DNA of 64,000 nucleotides from Silurus meridionalis (GCF_014805685.1 NC_060907.1:6120992-6184991); one strand, 5' to 3'. Shown: positions 23,930 through 36,633, numbered from the stretch's first letter. A program made the numbers and translations. Notes: a model not told the origin generated them from the sequence alone.

Positions 23930-26900
23930 CAAGCAACCCAGCCATTAGGGGGGCACAAGCCAGTGCACTCTTAGTGCCGGTCCCAAGCTCGGGTAAATGG
24001 AAAGGGTTGCGTTAGGAAGGGCATCCAGTGTAAAACATGTGCCAAATCAAATATGCGGATCACAAAGGAGAATTTCATACCGGATCGGTCGAGGCCCGGG
24101 TTAACAACGACCGCCACAGGTATCGTTAGCCGACAGGGTACTGGTGGAAATTGGGCTACTGTTGGCCGAAGGAGGAGAAGGAGAGGGGGAAGACGTCTAC
24201 AGAGACGGCAGGGAAAGGAGCAGTGTAGGAGAGTGGAGGTTAGGGTTGGTATGATGGGTAAAGGGAGAGAGATAGCTGATATGATGGAGAGGAGAAAGGT
24301 AGATATGCTGTGTGTTCAGGAGACCAAGTGGAAAGGGAGTAAGGCCAGGAACATTGGAGGTGGATTTAAACTGTTTTATCATGGTGTGGATGGGAAGAGA
24401 AATGGTGTAGGGGTGATTCTGAAGGAAGAGTACAGTAAGAGTGTAGTGGAGGTGAAGACAGTTTCTGATAAGGTGATGATCGTGAAGGTGGAAGTTAAAG
24501 GGATGATGATAAATGTCATCAGTGCCTATGCTCCACAAGTGGGCTGTGAGATGGAGGAAAAGGAAAGATTCTGGAGTGAATTAGATGATGTGGTAGATGG
24601 TGTACCTAGGAAAGAACGATTGGTGATTGGGGCAGACTTTAATGGGCATGTAGGTGAAGGGAACAGAGGTGATGAGGAGGTGATGGGTAGGTATGGTTTT
24701 AAGGAGAGGATTTTGCTAAAAGGATGGAAATGGCAGTGGTGAACACGTATTTTAAGAAGAAGGAGGATCATAGGGTGACGATAAGAGTGGAGGAAGGTGC
24801 ACACAGGTGGACTATGTGCTATGCAGGAGATGCAACCTGAAGGAGATTGGAGACTGTAAGGTGTTGGCGGGGACAGTGTAGCTAGACAGCATCGGATGGT
24901 GGTCTGTAGGATGGTTTTGGAGGCGAAGAAGAAGAGTAGGGATGTAAGGATTGAAAGAAGAATAAGATGGTGGAAACTGAAGGAGGAAGAGTGTAGTGAG
25001 GTTCAGGGAAGAGGTCAGACAGGGGCTCGGTGGTGGTGAAGAGGTGCCGGATGATTGGGGAACTACTGCAGGAGTGATGAGGGAGGCAGCTAGAAAAGTA
25101 CTTGGTGTGACATAGAAAGCAAGACAAGGAGACATGGTGGTGGAATGAGGAAGTGCAGGAGAGCATTAGGGGAAAGAGGTTGGCAAAACAGAAGTGGGAT
25201 CGACAGAGTGATGAGAAAAGTAGGCAGGAGTACAAGGAGATGCGGCAGCAGGTAAAAGGGTTGTGGCGAAAGCCAAGGAAAAGGCATATGAGGAGCTGTA
25301 TAAGAGGTTGGACACTAAGGAAGAAGAAAAGGAGTTATACCGATTGGCCAGGCAGAGGGACCGAGCTGGGAAGGATGTACTGCAAGTTAGAGCAATAAAG
25401 GATGGAGAGGAAATGTGTTGACTAGTGAGGAGAGTGTGTTGAGAAGGTGGAGGGAGTATTTTGAGCAGCTGATGAATGAGGAAAATCACAGAGAGAAGGT
25501 TGGAGGATGTGGAGTTGGTGAAGCAGGATGTAGATAGGATTAGTAAGGAGGAAGTGAGAGCAGCGATTAAGAGGATGAAGAATGGAAAGTCGGTTGGACC
25601 AGATGACATACCGGTAGAGGCGTGAGATGTTTAGGAGATGGCAGTGGAGTTTTTAACCAGATTGTTTAACAGGATTCTGGAAGGGAGAGGATGCCTGAGG
25701 AATGGAGAAGGAGTGTGCTGGTACCGATCTTTAAGCATAAGGGAGATGTGCAGACCTGCAGTAACTACAGGGGAATTAAGTTGATCAGTCACACCATGAA
25801 GTTATGGGAAAGAGTAGTGGAAGCCAGGCTGAGAGAAGAGGTGACCATCTGTGAGCAACAGTATGGTTTCATGCCGAGGAAGAGCACCACAGATGCCTTA
25901 TTTGCTTTGAGGATGTTGATGGAGAAGTATAGAGAAGGACAGAAGGAATTGCATTGTGTATTTGTGGATTTAGAGAAAGCGACGACAGAGTGCCAAGAGA
26001 GGAGTTGTGGTATTGTATGAGGAAGTCAGGTGTGTCAGAGAAGTATGTAAGGGTGGTGCAGGACATGTATGAGGACAGTGTGACGGCAGTGAAGTGTGCA
26101 GTAGGTACGACAGACTGGTTCAGAGTGAAGGTTGGACTGCATCAAGGATCGGCCCTGAGCCCTTTCCTGTTTGCAGTGGTGATGGACAGGTTGACGGACG
26201 AGGTCAGACAGGAGTCTCCTGACTATGATGTTTGCAGATGATATTGTGATTTGTGGTGAGAGTAGAGAGCAGGTTGAGAAGAGCCTGGAGAGGTGGAGAT
26301 ATGCGCTGGAGAGAAGGGGAATGAAAGTCAGTAGGAGTAAGACAGAGTACATGTGTGTGAATGAGAGGGAGGGCAGTGGAGTGATGCGGTTGCAGGGAGA
26401 AGAGGTGAAGAAGGTGGAGGAGTTCAGGTACCTGGGGTCAACAGTGCAAAGTAATGGAGAGTGTGTTAGAGAAGTAAAGAAAAGAGTGCAGGCAGGGTGG
26501 AGTGGGTGGAGAAGAGTGACAGGAGTGATTTGTGATAGTAGGGTATCTGCAAAAATGAAAGGGAAAGTTTATAGGACTGTGGTGAGACCTGCGATGTTGT
26601 ATGGATTAGAGACAGTGGCATTGAGTAAAAGGCAGGAGGCAGAGCTGGAGGAAGCAGAGCTGAAGATGTTAAGGTTTTCGTTGGGAGTGACGAGGATGGA
26701 CAAGATTAGAAATGAGTTTATTAGAGGGACAGCACATGTAGGTTGGTGACAAGGTGAGGGAGGCGAGATTGAGATGGTTTGGACATGTGCAGAGAAGGGA
26801 CATGAATTATATTGGTAGAAGAATGCTGAAGATGGAGCCACCAGGTAGGAGGAAAAGAGGAAGGCCAAGGAGGAGGTTCATGGATGTGGTGAGGGAAGAC

Positions 26901-26935
26901 ATGCAGGTAGTTGGTGTGAAAGAGGCACCTGTCTA
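23930..26935 (+). mobile_element. RTE-like non-LTR retrotransposon, nearly full length but frameshifted
   Basis: An APE-type endonuclease domain at 24053-24742 (VQETKWKGSK, ISAYAPQVG, GADFNGHVG) is followed by reverse transcriptase pieces: KSVGPDDIPVEA (about 25590), NYRGIKLISHTMKLWERVVE and EQQYGFMPRKSTTDA (25761-25905), [19 protein letters not shown] (about 26145) and the catalytic MMFADDIVI at 26225-26251. The C-terminal region is [12 protein letters not shown] and [18 protein letters not shown]. Several frameshifts and stops break the polyprotein. The 5' leader matches the body of the SINE at 54168. The usual 3' tail (GATGATCC..., then GAA repeats) is missing because another element (26930-27517) abuts. 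Clade assignment to RTE is from the general look of EN plus RT and is uncertain. Confidence 0.82.
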
Positions 26936-27517
26936 TAAGCCGCAGTGTCTACACTGAAACTAATGAACTTTACACAGGCTTTAATGAAAGACAGTGTCTG
27001 TTACACGGCTTGTATCTAAACAGTAGCCTACCAAGAAAGTCATTGTTCACTGTCTTCCTCCTTCCTTTCACAACAATTTCTCTCGGGAGTTTATCTTTTG
27101 GCATCGTCGTGCGTTTAAAAATCACCATCGGTGAAGCTTTTCTCCCGATGCTGTGCAGCTCAGAACACAGGTGAAGTGTGTGTTTTCATGCTCGGATGTT
27201 TTCAGCGTGACTAATGATTCTCATTTCCTGTAGACAGTCCGAGTGAGCGGCAGGTCAAACGTCAGAGGAACCTCATCCATATTTATGATGTGGTGCGGCC
27301 CGATTCAGTGGGAGCGCACCTGATTTAATATAAAGAGTTTCATTGGTTCACCTGAACCCGTTCAGCAATTTCATTGGTCTAATGTTATGGGGTTCAGTTT
27401 TTTGGCTTAAAGTTTGTGAAACCGAGAAAAATCCATAAATTAGCCGCTTCACTGTTTAAGCCGCGGGGTTCAAAGAGTGGAAAAAAAGTAGCGGCTTATA
27501 GTCCGGAAAATACGGTG
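26930..27517. mobile_element. DNA transposon remnant with accgtattttccggactataag-type ends
   Basis: The right end at 27490-27516, gcggcttatagtccggaaaa followed by tacggt, is the inverted repeat of a common fish element. The left end near 26932 has ctgtctataagccgcagtgt. It abuts and cuts the 3' end of the LINE at 23930-26935, so it is either younger or a joined remnant. Confidence 0.55.
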
Positions 27518-27543
27518 GGTGCGATAAAATATTTTAATCGATT

Positions 27544-27548
<5 letters not shown>

Positions 27549-27605
<57 letters not shown>

Positions 27606-27656
27606 ATTAAAATATTATGATTATTATGTAATATATATATATATATATATATATAT
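27549..27656. repeat. Two (TA)n tracts with mirrored flanks
   Basis: TA runs at 27549-27602 and 27633-27656. The flanks ataaaatattttaatcgatt and tattgattaaaatattatga are near inverted repeats. Confidence 0.85.
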
Positions 27657-27683
27657 TAGTTCCTTACCTGTTACTTGGTATTT

Positions 27684-28147
27684 TCAAGGGGCTGTTTGAG
27701 CTCCCACGCAAGCCGTATCGCTATCCCCTGTTCCTTCTCCATCCGCGCTCTCCTGCACCGGGTCATTCAGCTGCAAACATTACACAAGCAACATAAAGAC
27801 AATGTTCAATAAAGGATCAAATCTGAATGTAAAGTTAGGTTAAAGACACATCCCTTTCTAAATGTAAAGGTTTTGTGTGTGTTCTGACCTCTTCAGCATC
27901 CTCTGGACTCACCTGGTCCTCTTCTAGAAATAAAATAAAAATACAAAGCAAATGTTCTGAGAAGAAAAATAAAAGCCTTTCACAGAGCAGTTACTCTGTA
28001 ATATAGAATGAAATGTAGAAATGTACACTATGAGAAGCGTTAATGAGGGAGCCTTGAGTGGACTTACGCTGGGTCTGCAGAGTGTCTGGAGCGGGTATGT
28101 ATGTGGACGTGGGATTTGTCTCCTGCAAGGGGACAGTAGAACCATTC

Positions 28148-28200
<53 letters not shown>

Positions 28201-28287
28201 TAAAAAAGTCAGAGACGATTTAGAGGTGACTTGAACAGATTAGGACACATCTCAATGGATCAATAATCGGACGTGAATCTTTTTAAT

Positions 28288-28325
<38 letters not shown>

Positions 28326-29913
28326 TATTTGTGTGTGCATGCATGTGTGTGTGTACGGTTTATGGATGTGGTGAGGGAAGACATGCAGGAAAATCGTTTG
28401 AAAGATGCAGATGTAGAGGACAGGGGGGTTTGGAGATGAATGATCTGCTGTGACGACCCCTAATGGGAAAAGCTGAAAGAAGAAGAGGAAGAAGACGAAG
28501 AAGAAGAAGAAGATGCATGTGTGTGTATCCTGGCATCTATATCTAGCACTAGACTTTTTGTTGTGTCAGTCTTTTTTTTTACATTTGGATATTCAGATAC
28601 AAATTTTGCTGCTATTTGATTGATCCCTATTTTGAAACATTACACAAAAACAAGCCATTATATTTAATATGTATGAGAATGATGGACTAAAGCAGAGGTC
28701 CCCAAACACCAGGTAATGACCCGGGAACAGGCCGTGGAAGAGTTGATGTCACAAAAGCATTCTGGTGAAATATCTATAGCTAGAACACTATTATTAGGGC
28801 TATGATTTCAGATTCTGGTTTCGGAAAGCATCATTATCACAGATGCAACACGTTCAGCTTATTATTAGCATAACTTTTTTTTTTTTAAGTCCCTCAAAGG
28901 CTTTCTGGCAATGGAGGAGATTCCTTTTAAGACAAAGGGTTGGTGATAATAGAGAGAGTGTGATAAAAGAAAGGGGAAGGATGAAAACAGCGTGTAATCA
29001 TCTGTAAACCGCTCTGGATAATGGCGTCTGCCAAGTAGCATAACTGTGATAACTTGGACAAACCTGGTTCACGGTCGTTATCACCCCAACTGCAAAACAC
29101 ATATCACATGAATTGATGGTCAGGACAAAAAAATAAACACCCGAAGACATTTTTTTTAATCGTCATTGGCACAACACTGAGATCGCGCCCTGGTTGCATC
29201 TGGTTTTATTCGATTAGGGATGTGAGGAGTATTAACTACCTGCTGCTGGAGAAGGCTGATTCCTATTACCACTGCCTGAGCCGGACCTTAGAGAGAGAGG
29301 GAGAGAAAGAGAGAGACATACTGCAGTCATATTGTAAACTATTTATTTTTAGTGCCACTCCTGTACAATGTACTAAAAAAAAAGGCAAGCAATCAAAATA
29401 ATATAAAATCTAAAATTGCTCCAGGAGTGTGTGACGCATATCTCATGACTCTAAATTTTAGATGTGAGCAGCTCTGAATCATCACGGGTGGAACTCAGCA
29501 ACGTCCAAACAGGAGGAAAAAACAAGTAAAAGAAAAATGCCTCTTTTTATGGTCACAAATGAGTTTGATGGTGTAAAATTTCATCCGAGAGACGATTCTA
29601 TAATAAACCACATCGATCTGCTGTTAGTATTCATACATACTGCTGCTGGCTGGGTGGTGGGTTCGCGGCATTCCCTTGATCGAAGACCATTGCTGCTGCC
29701 AGAGGGCAGGAAGGAGGAGGACGGCAGGGTGGTAGAGAGGATGAACAGCGTAGCGTATCAGGAGGTGGAGGTGGAGGTGGTGCTGGAGGTGGTGCTGGAG
29801 GTGGAGGTGGTGCTGGCTTTATAGGTTATGAGTACAAGAGTATTATTAAAAGTAAAACTGAGTCGGATATATATTTAAAAACCAACACCACAAGCTCATA
29901 CCTTGCTCCCCAT
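27684..29913 (-). CDS. Unassigned multi-exon protein-coding candidate, low-complexity acidic C-terminus
   Basis: Seven exons on the minus strand join without a stop: 29902-29913 (MGSK from an ACACCATGG start context, donor gtatga), 29637-29695, 29240-29286, 29064-29089, 28068-28146, 27889-27923 and 27684-27770 (stop at 27684-27686). Each join has matching phase and AG/GT borders; most acceptors follow good pyrimidine tracts. Recognisable stretches of the 114-residue product are HHPASSSMSGSGSGNRNQ, VGVITTVNQNGSTVPLQE, TYIPAPDTLQTQQEDQ and an acidic tail EDAEELNDPVQESADGEG. It is rich in Ser, Gln, Thr, Pro and acidic residues, with no membrane segment or signal peptide, so probably disordered. 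I do not recognise the family. It may begin further upstream: the same frame reads VDKKKKFVDT before the ATG, but a TGA lies 18 codons before that ATG. It could also be the tail of a longer protein or a decayed gene. Confidence 0.5.
28148..28198. repeat. (GA)n tract forming the acceptor of exon 28068-28146
   Basis: Read on the minus strand this is a (CT)n polypyrimidine run ending ctag directly at the exon border. A (GT)n tract follows at 28291-28321. Confidence 0.9.
28362..28516 (+). mobile_element. RTE-like LINE 3' tail fragment
   Basis: Reads atggatgtggtgagggaaga, then gcagatgtagaggacagggg and cgacccctaatgggaaaagc, ending in GAA/GAC triplets. It matches the end of the LINE at 26875 onward plus the family tail. 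It lies in an intron of the unassigned minus-strand gene. Confidence 0.7.
28985..29048 (+). mobile_element. V-SINE-like 3' tail
   Basis: gtaaaccgctctggataatg gcgtctgccaagtagc is the conserved tail motif only. Confidence 0.45.
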
Positions 29914-30059
29914 GGTGTCTACAAACTTCTTCTTCTTGTCAACCGGAAGGGAGGATTCTTTCCTTGTAGGTCAGCTTCTGGCTGTTTCTTTTTCTTCAAT
30001 GACCTGAACCTGGAATTATTACCATCCACAAACACATACTCTTAATGTTGATATAATAT

Positions 30060-30255
30060 TATCTGGCAATAGATTCCCTCAGCAACACACTAGCTGCTGC
30101 TATCTGGGATTGTGAAAGCTCTTTTCTGAAAGAATATAAGCGAAGAAGTGACTGGATGCTTCGCTGGTTTTGTTTTTTATACGCCTCCCCCTCAGTTTCG
30201 ATCTGCATAAACTTAAAGGCATTGATGTCATTTGTTTTTGTTATGACAACTGGAA
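30060..30255 (-). CDS. Possible upstream exon of the unassigned minus-strand gene
   Basis: After an acceptor ctttccag (30256-30263 on the plus strand, read as reverse complement) the minus strand is open for about 64 codons. It includes KTNDINAFKFMQIETEGEAY and a basic/hydrophobic helix-like region QSLLRLYSFRKELSQ. The first base completes a codon started by the candidate exon ending at 30884. The composition looks protein-like rather than repeat-derived. I could not find a donor that joins it cleanly to the exon at 29902, so its link to that gene is unproven. Confidence 0.35.
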
Positions 30256-30686
30256 AGAGGAACAATGTGGTTATTGACTGCTAATGAGAGCGATCGTGAA
30301 ACACTTTCCAGTAAGCAGTATCGATGTGTTTCATTGTTATTAAAGAGATCTATTACACTGTATTATTTTATTACTGTAGGTAATAAAATAGCTGGAGGGA
30401 GTTGTTCAGCGATGACCCATAAGAAATAATGTAAATTCAGATAATGCATATGAAAATATTCATATAAAATAAAAAATACATTACAGTATACAGTAATACA
30501 GTATAATAATACATTTATAAATGATATTTGTTGTATTACTGTATATTGTTACAATACTAATCTTAAATTAAAAAAAAAAAACAATGTTTGCCTTGGAGGA
30601 GAGTCGATGCTGGTGTGAGTTAGACGAGGTGGAGTGGAGGATTACTGCTGTGAAGGAGGGAATCCCCTTTCATTATAACCAAATAT

Positions 30687-30698
30687 ATATATATATAA

Positions 30699-30745
<47 letters not shown>

Positions 30746-30823
30746 ATAGCTGTATGCTGAATCATACCAACACCCACCCATGTGTACATGAGTAAGATTA
30801 ATTATTCTCAATTTTTCTTTTTC

Positions 30824-30856
<33 letters not shown>
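30687..30856. repeat. TA, GT and ATT microsatellites
   Basis: (TA)n at 30687-30698, (GT)n at 30701-30741 and (ATT)n at 30827-30856, between the candidate exons ending at 30255 and starting at 30884. Confidence 0.9.
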
Positions 30857-30859
<3 letters not shown>

Positions 30860-30883
30860 AATAAATCCAGCTGTCACTTACCT

Positions 30884-31150
30884 TGATGTTGATGATCTAC
30901 TGTGTCACTTTGATGAACAATTAATCTCTCCTCAAAAATTGCTTTTCTCCTTAATGACAATGTTTGGATTTTTTTGCACGTACAAACGTGTTTACTGAGT
31001 CAAAACAAAGTTAAAACAAAACAAAAACAGAGAAAAAAATTCATACGGAACAAACCCAAGAAAAAAAAAAATCCCACAGGTTTAGAAAGAGCGCCTGACA
31101 GCTGAGTCCTCACTGTCACACAGACCACTCGCTTCCGCGCATGCGCACTT
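30884..31150 (-). promoter_or_regulatory. Candidate first exon and promoter of the minus-strand gene (NRF1-like site)
   Basis: On the minus strand a strong donor (CATCAAG followed by gtaagtg) sits at 30884. About 250 bases upstream, at 31136-31146, is cgcgcatgcgc, the palindromic NRF1 motif typical of CpG-type promoters, in a locally GC-richer patch (31085-31165). This fits a TATA-less start for a transcript running toward 27.7 kb. No start codon is evident in this exon, so it may be 5' UTR. Confidence 0.35.
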
Positions 31151-31194
31151 TTTTTATTGCGGTCGGTGTTAAGGGAAGTTCTTAAAAAAAAATA

Positions 31195-31376
31195 AAGGAA
31201 ATTAAATTAAATTAAATTAAATTAAATTAAATTAAATTAAATTAAATTAAATTAAATTAAATTAAATTAAATTAAATTAAATTAAATATTAAATTAAATA
31301 TTAAATTAAATATTAAATTAAATTAAATTAAATTAAATTAAATTAAATTAAATAGAAAATAATACAATGAAATAAA
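31195..31376. repeat. AAATT pentanucleotide microsatellite
   Basis: About 35 units of attaa/aaatt with a few aaatatt interruptions (31284-31318), followed to about 31460 by looser AATAAA-type sequence. Confidence 0.9.
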
Positions 31377-32159
31377 ATAAAATTAAATAGAAAATAATAA
31401 AATTAAATAAATTGAAATAAAATAAAATAAATAGTACATAATAAAATGAAATGAAATAAAATGCAATGCAATAAGATAAAATTGGGGAAAAACAATTAAG
31501 GGGGGTTTTAGGAGGGGGTTTTGAGGGGTAAAAATAGCACAGTTCTCTATCGCACTTTTCTCAAATCCTTCACACATTTTCCAGCATACAAAACTGAAAG
31601 TACTATGATTCAGTGCGATTGTACCTGCTCGCTTTTTTTTATTTTTATTTTTTGTTAAGATCTTAATCACTAGCTGTACTGTCACTGGTATTATTATTGG
31701 TTGCTATAGTAATAGTGACTTCAATACTGATTGGTCCACATCATCTAATTAATAATAAACAGATTTCTTTGTTATATATTAAATCAATAATTGATAACTT
31801 GTAGCTTTTAGCTTTTAAGTAGGACACATTTCACTATATGATAAACATATATGGAATGAGTCCAGTGTCAAATCTCTAATGATTTTGTAGTTTTCCATTA
31901 AAGAGCTACAGGACAGAAGAGCTTTTCTACTGTAGATAAACCATCAGGTGTATGAGACATGACACAGCAGCTGTTTTGTTGTATTATTAACTCTAAAATA
32001 GAGAAAGGGAGAGGAATATACTGTTTATAGCTGCTATAATGTGACTAAAATAGAAACTAACTTCCTATGCAGATTTAAATGAGGATGAGATTCTATTTCG
32101 AGTCTGGTTCCTCTAAAGGTTTCGCCCTTATGCCATCTTATGGAGTTTTTCCTTACCAC

Positions 32160-32757
<598 letters not shown>

Positions 32758-33042
32758 TGTATCAACTGATGACAGTTTAATCCAAATACACTGTCCTTTG
32801 ATTAATACTTAAATAAATGAATGAATGAATAAACAAACAAACAAATAAACAAATAAATAAATAAACATTTGTGATTACAGTAGTATTCTTATAATTCAGT
32901 CAAGACTAGTGATGATTCTATCATTTTAAACAAACCATGTTCAGTGTGACTCAGAAGAAGACTGATCCATTCACTTTCTACTGGATGCACAAGAGCAAAA
33001 CATCACAAAATCTCAGTTGATTATGTGCAGGAAACAGAAGTA

Positions 33043-33222
33043 AGTAGTTCATCTCTCAACTCTTCTAATCCGAGTCGTTCGCTGTTTTATCACGTGACTC
33101 CCACAGATGCTATGCAGTGCATTCCACAGCACAAATTGAGTAGTTCATCTCACAAGTCCTCTGGTTTGAGTTGTCCATTCTTTTATCACGTGACTTCCAT
33201 AGACAATACACAATGCAATAGA
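33043..33222. repeat. Diverged tandem duplication carrying CACGTGAC boxes
   Basis: Two copies of about 96 bp: gtagttcatctctcaactct...tatcacgtgactcccacaga and gtagttcatctcacaagtcc...tatcacgtgacttccataga. Each holds one CACGTGAC box (33091-33098 and 33187-33194), about 0.4 kb upstream of the likely rnf11 promoter. Confidence 0.7.
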
Positions 33223-33519
33223 TCAGGTTTTTTCAGTGACGTTATAGTCACAATAACTATCGGAGTCACATGACAAAAGAACTAATGACACGGACCAGAA
33301 GATATGAGAGGTGAAGCTACTCGTTCTGTTTATTGTAATTTGTCTTTATCTGCATTTATCATATTGTCATTATTGGAACTATAGTCAAAGTTTGTGTATG
33401 TAGATGTGTTAGGGATCTGTTTATTGACATTTTTATATTTAATTTTATTTCCCATCAGTTGAACAAAATGGTCTAAATGACTAAAAAAAAATCACTATTA
33501 CAGCCATTGGATTTCTACG

Positions 33520-34040
33520 CCTGGACCCTTATTGCGCATGCGCATTGGCGCTCCCTCGGTAGTAATTACTAGCAGTGAATTATAAATGGGAAATATGTAC
33601 AAATTAATCCTTTTTTACTGACATACTATTTAAAACTCGTTGTAAATACCCACACCTCGTCTCGAAGAGTGATTCAGTTTTAAAGATTTATACCGCCTCT
33701 CTCTCGGTCTGAACGTTGCGGTGGCGTGACTCCATTTCCCACAATGCACCGTTTCCACTTCCGTCTCCACTACTTCCGCTCTAGCAGTTTGTAAACACTG
33801 CGAAAGGAGAGATGGAGTCGACAAGAGGTCTCACCTAAAAATATTCATCCGATTAGATTTCCCACACACACACAGACACACACACATGAAGAGAGAGTGT
33901 GTGAGGTGTGAGAGGTGGAACTGAGGGGCCTTCTGGATATTCGGGTTCACCTGAAGTGGCTTTTTTAATTTTTTTGTTTTTTTCGGGAATATACTAACGT
34001 TAATCCCCAGCGAGCTGCTGCTGTGTGACTTCCGACTAGC
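33520..34040 (+). promoter_or_regulatory. rnf11: Likely rnf11 promoter and 5' UTR region
   Basis: At 33533-33545 the sequence gcgcatgcgcatt matches the NRF1 palindrome and lies in a GC-richer patch (33520-33800) unlike the AT-rich surroundings. Non-repetitive sequence continues through 33800-34020, where a 5' UTR would be expected, before a long CAGA-type repeat begins at 34046. No TATA box stands out. Promoter role is inferred from position and motif only. Confidence 0.4.
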
Positions 34041-34045
34041 TGTTT

Positions 34046-34770
34046 ATAGAAAGACAGACAAGCAGACAGACAGACAGGTAGACATATAGACAGACAGACA
34101 GACAGGTAGACAGACAAGCAGACGGATAGACAGACAAGAGTGAGACATAGTGAGAGAGAGATAAGCAGATAGGCAGACAAGCAGACAGACAGAGAGAGAG
34201 AGAGAGAGAGAGATAAGCAGACAGACAGACAAGCAGACAGAGAGGTAGACAGATAGTCAGACAATCAGACAGAGAGGGAGACAGACGGATAGACAGACAA
34301 GCAGACAGAGAGAGAGAGAGAGAGAGAGAGATAAGCAGACAGAGAGGTAGACAGATAGTCAGACAATCAGACAGAGAGGTAGACAGACAGATAGACAGAC
34401 AAGCAGACAGAGAGAGAGATAAGCAGACAGATTTGCAGACAGACAGATAGAGAGACAAGCAGACAGAGAGGTAGACAAACAGACGGATAGACAGACAAGC
34501 AGAGAGAGAGATAAGCAGACAGATTTGCAGACAGACAGATAGAGACAAGCAGACAGAGAGGTAGACAAACAGACGGATAGACAGACAAGCAGAGAGAGAG
34601 AGATAAGCAGACAGATTTGCAGACAGACAGACAGATAGAGAGAGAAGCAGACAGAGACAGACAAGCAGACAGAGAGGTAGACAGATAGAAAGACAAACAG
34701 ACAGACAAGCAGACAGAAAGAGAGAGAGCTAAGCAGACAGATTTGCAGACAGATAGACAGGTCTTATTCA
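34046..34770. repeat. CAGA/GATA-type repeat just upstream of the rnf11 start codon
   Basis: Over 700 bp of agacagacaagcagacagag, gtagacagatag and (GA)n units, including a longer unit of about 112 bp (caagcagacagagaggtaga to agatttgcagacagac) repeated near 34430, 34530 and 34615. It ends about 45 bp before the ATG at 34813. It lies either in the 5' UTR or in an intron between a non-coding first exon and the start. Confidence 0.85.
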
Positions 34771-34812
34771 GAGATTGTTTGTGTTTGGGGTTTTGGTCTG
34801 CTGCTCGGCTCG

Positions 34813-36573
34813 ATGGGGAACTGTCTCTCCTCTCAGAGTGCTGATGATCTGTCCCTGCTTAATGAGGCTGAGGGAGCGAGTCTTCCTGGAGAACCTCCAC
34901 CTCCCTATCAGGTACACACACACACACACAACACACACACACACACACAATACTTGTCTGTTTCCCAGACTCTCAAACATACAACCCTTTTTTAAACCCT
35001 GGTGAGCCTCATGTTTACAGTGGGGAAAATAATTATTTTACCCCCTTACAAAGAAATGAACAGTCTAGAATTTTATGGTCGGGTTATTTTAACAGAGAGG
35101 GAAAGAATATCCAAATAAATCCCAATAGTTTTTTTATATTATATATAAATTAATTTGTATTTGATCGAGTGAAATAAGTATTTAATCCTGAACCAACCAG
35201 CAAGAATTCTGACTCCCTCACACCCAAATTAGTCGTGTTCCTTTAAAAAAAGAACTTCTAATATCAACTGATTGTGTGTATAAAAGACACCAGTCACAGA
35301 ATCAACCTCTTCTATTCAAACCTCTCCACCACCATGGGAAAGACCAAAGAGCTGCCAAAAGGATTTCAGGGACAAGATTGTAGAACTGGTGAGAAACAGA
35401 CCACGGTTGGCACAATAAATCGAGAATGGAAGAAATATAAGAGAAGTCAATCGCCCTCGCTCTGGAGCTCCATGCAAAATCTCACCTCATGGGGTAAGGA
35501 TGATTCTGAGAAAGGTGAGGGACCAGAATTACACCGGAGGAGCTTGTTAATGATCTCAAGGGAGCTCAAAGTTTGCTGATGAACACCTGAATGATTCAGA
35601 GACGGCTTGGGTGAATGTGATGTGGTCAAATGAGACCAAAATTGAGCTTTTTGGCATCTACTCGACTCTCCGTGTTTGGAGGCAGAGAAATGCTGAATAT
35701 GACATGGAGGAGGAAACATTCTGCTTTGGGGCTGTTAAGGGTACAGGAACTTCACCACATGAACAGGGTCATGCACTGTAGAATCATGGATGAGAACCTG
35801 AACACTGTAGATGGGTGGTGGATGGAACCTCCAGCATGACAATGACCCAAAATATAACATGGAAAAAGTTTTTTTTTTATTTTTATTTTTTTGTATATAT
35901 AATGAGTTGGTATTAAAAATTTCTTAAAGGAAAAGGACTAAAACGGGTCTGTGGGGGTCAGAATTCTTGCTGGTTGGTACCTTTCTTTAAAGTTTTTTTA
36001 TTTTGGATTTTTTTCATATTCTTTCTCTTTCTGTTGAAATAAACTCACCCTTAAAATTCTAGTCTGCACAAAAGTATACATATATTACTGTATACTATAT
36101 TTCCAAAAATATTGGGACACCTTTCCTCTTATATGTGGTTCCTTTCCAAACTGTTACCACAAATCTGTAGGCACTCAATTGTACAGGACGTCTTTAGATG
36201 GCGCTATAATAAAATTTTGCATTCACTTGAACTTGGAAACCCGAAACCTTTTCCAGCACGCTGATGCCCCTGTGCACACAGTGAGCTCCTTGAAGATTTG
36301 CTTTACAAGATTTGGAGAGAAGATCTTGAGTGGCCTGCTATAGAGCGCTGATCTCATCCCTACTGAACACCTTTGGGATGAATGTAAACGCTGACTGCAC
36401 CCCAGGTCTTCTCACCTACATTAGTTCCTGCCTTCGTACCTGCCAGTGGAACATCTTACCAGAAGAGTGGAGGGAATTGTAAAAGCACATTGGGAATAAA
36501 TGTGGAATGCGATTCTCAAATATCACATACCGTACTCGTGACCGGGTGACCCAATACTTTTGGAAATATATTG

Positions 36574-36633
<60 letters not shown>

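Noticed and set aside
28700..28760. Possible hAT-type fragment (gcagaggtccccaaacacca and following)
   Set aside because: It resembles ends of a known vertebrate hAT family, but only about 50 bp remain; too short to support.
29537..29824. Plus-strand frame with a Val/Glu-rich end
   Set aside because: Shadow of a pyrimidine-rich intron and exon of the minus-strand gene; the Val-Glu run comes from a GGT/GGA triplet repeat.
33965..34708. Overlapping Cys/Leu/Ser-rich minus-strand frames of up to 170 codons
   Set aside because: Translations of the CAGA-type repeat; three frames are open at once.
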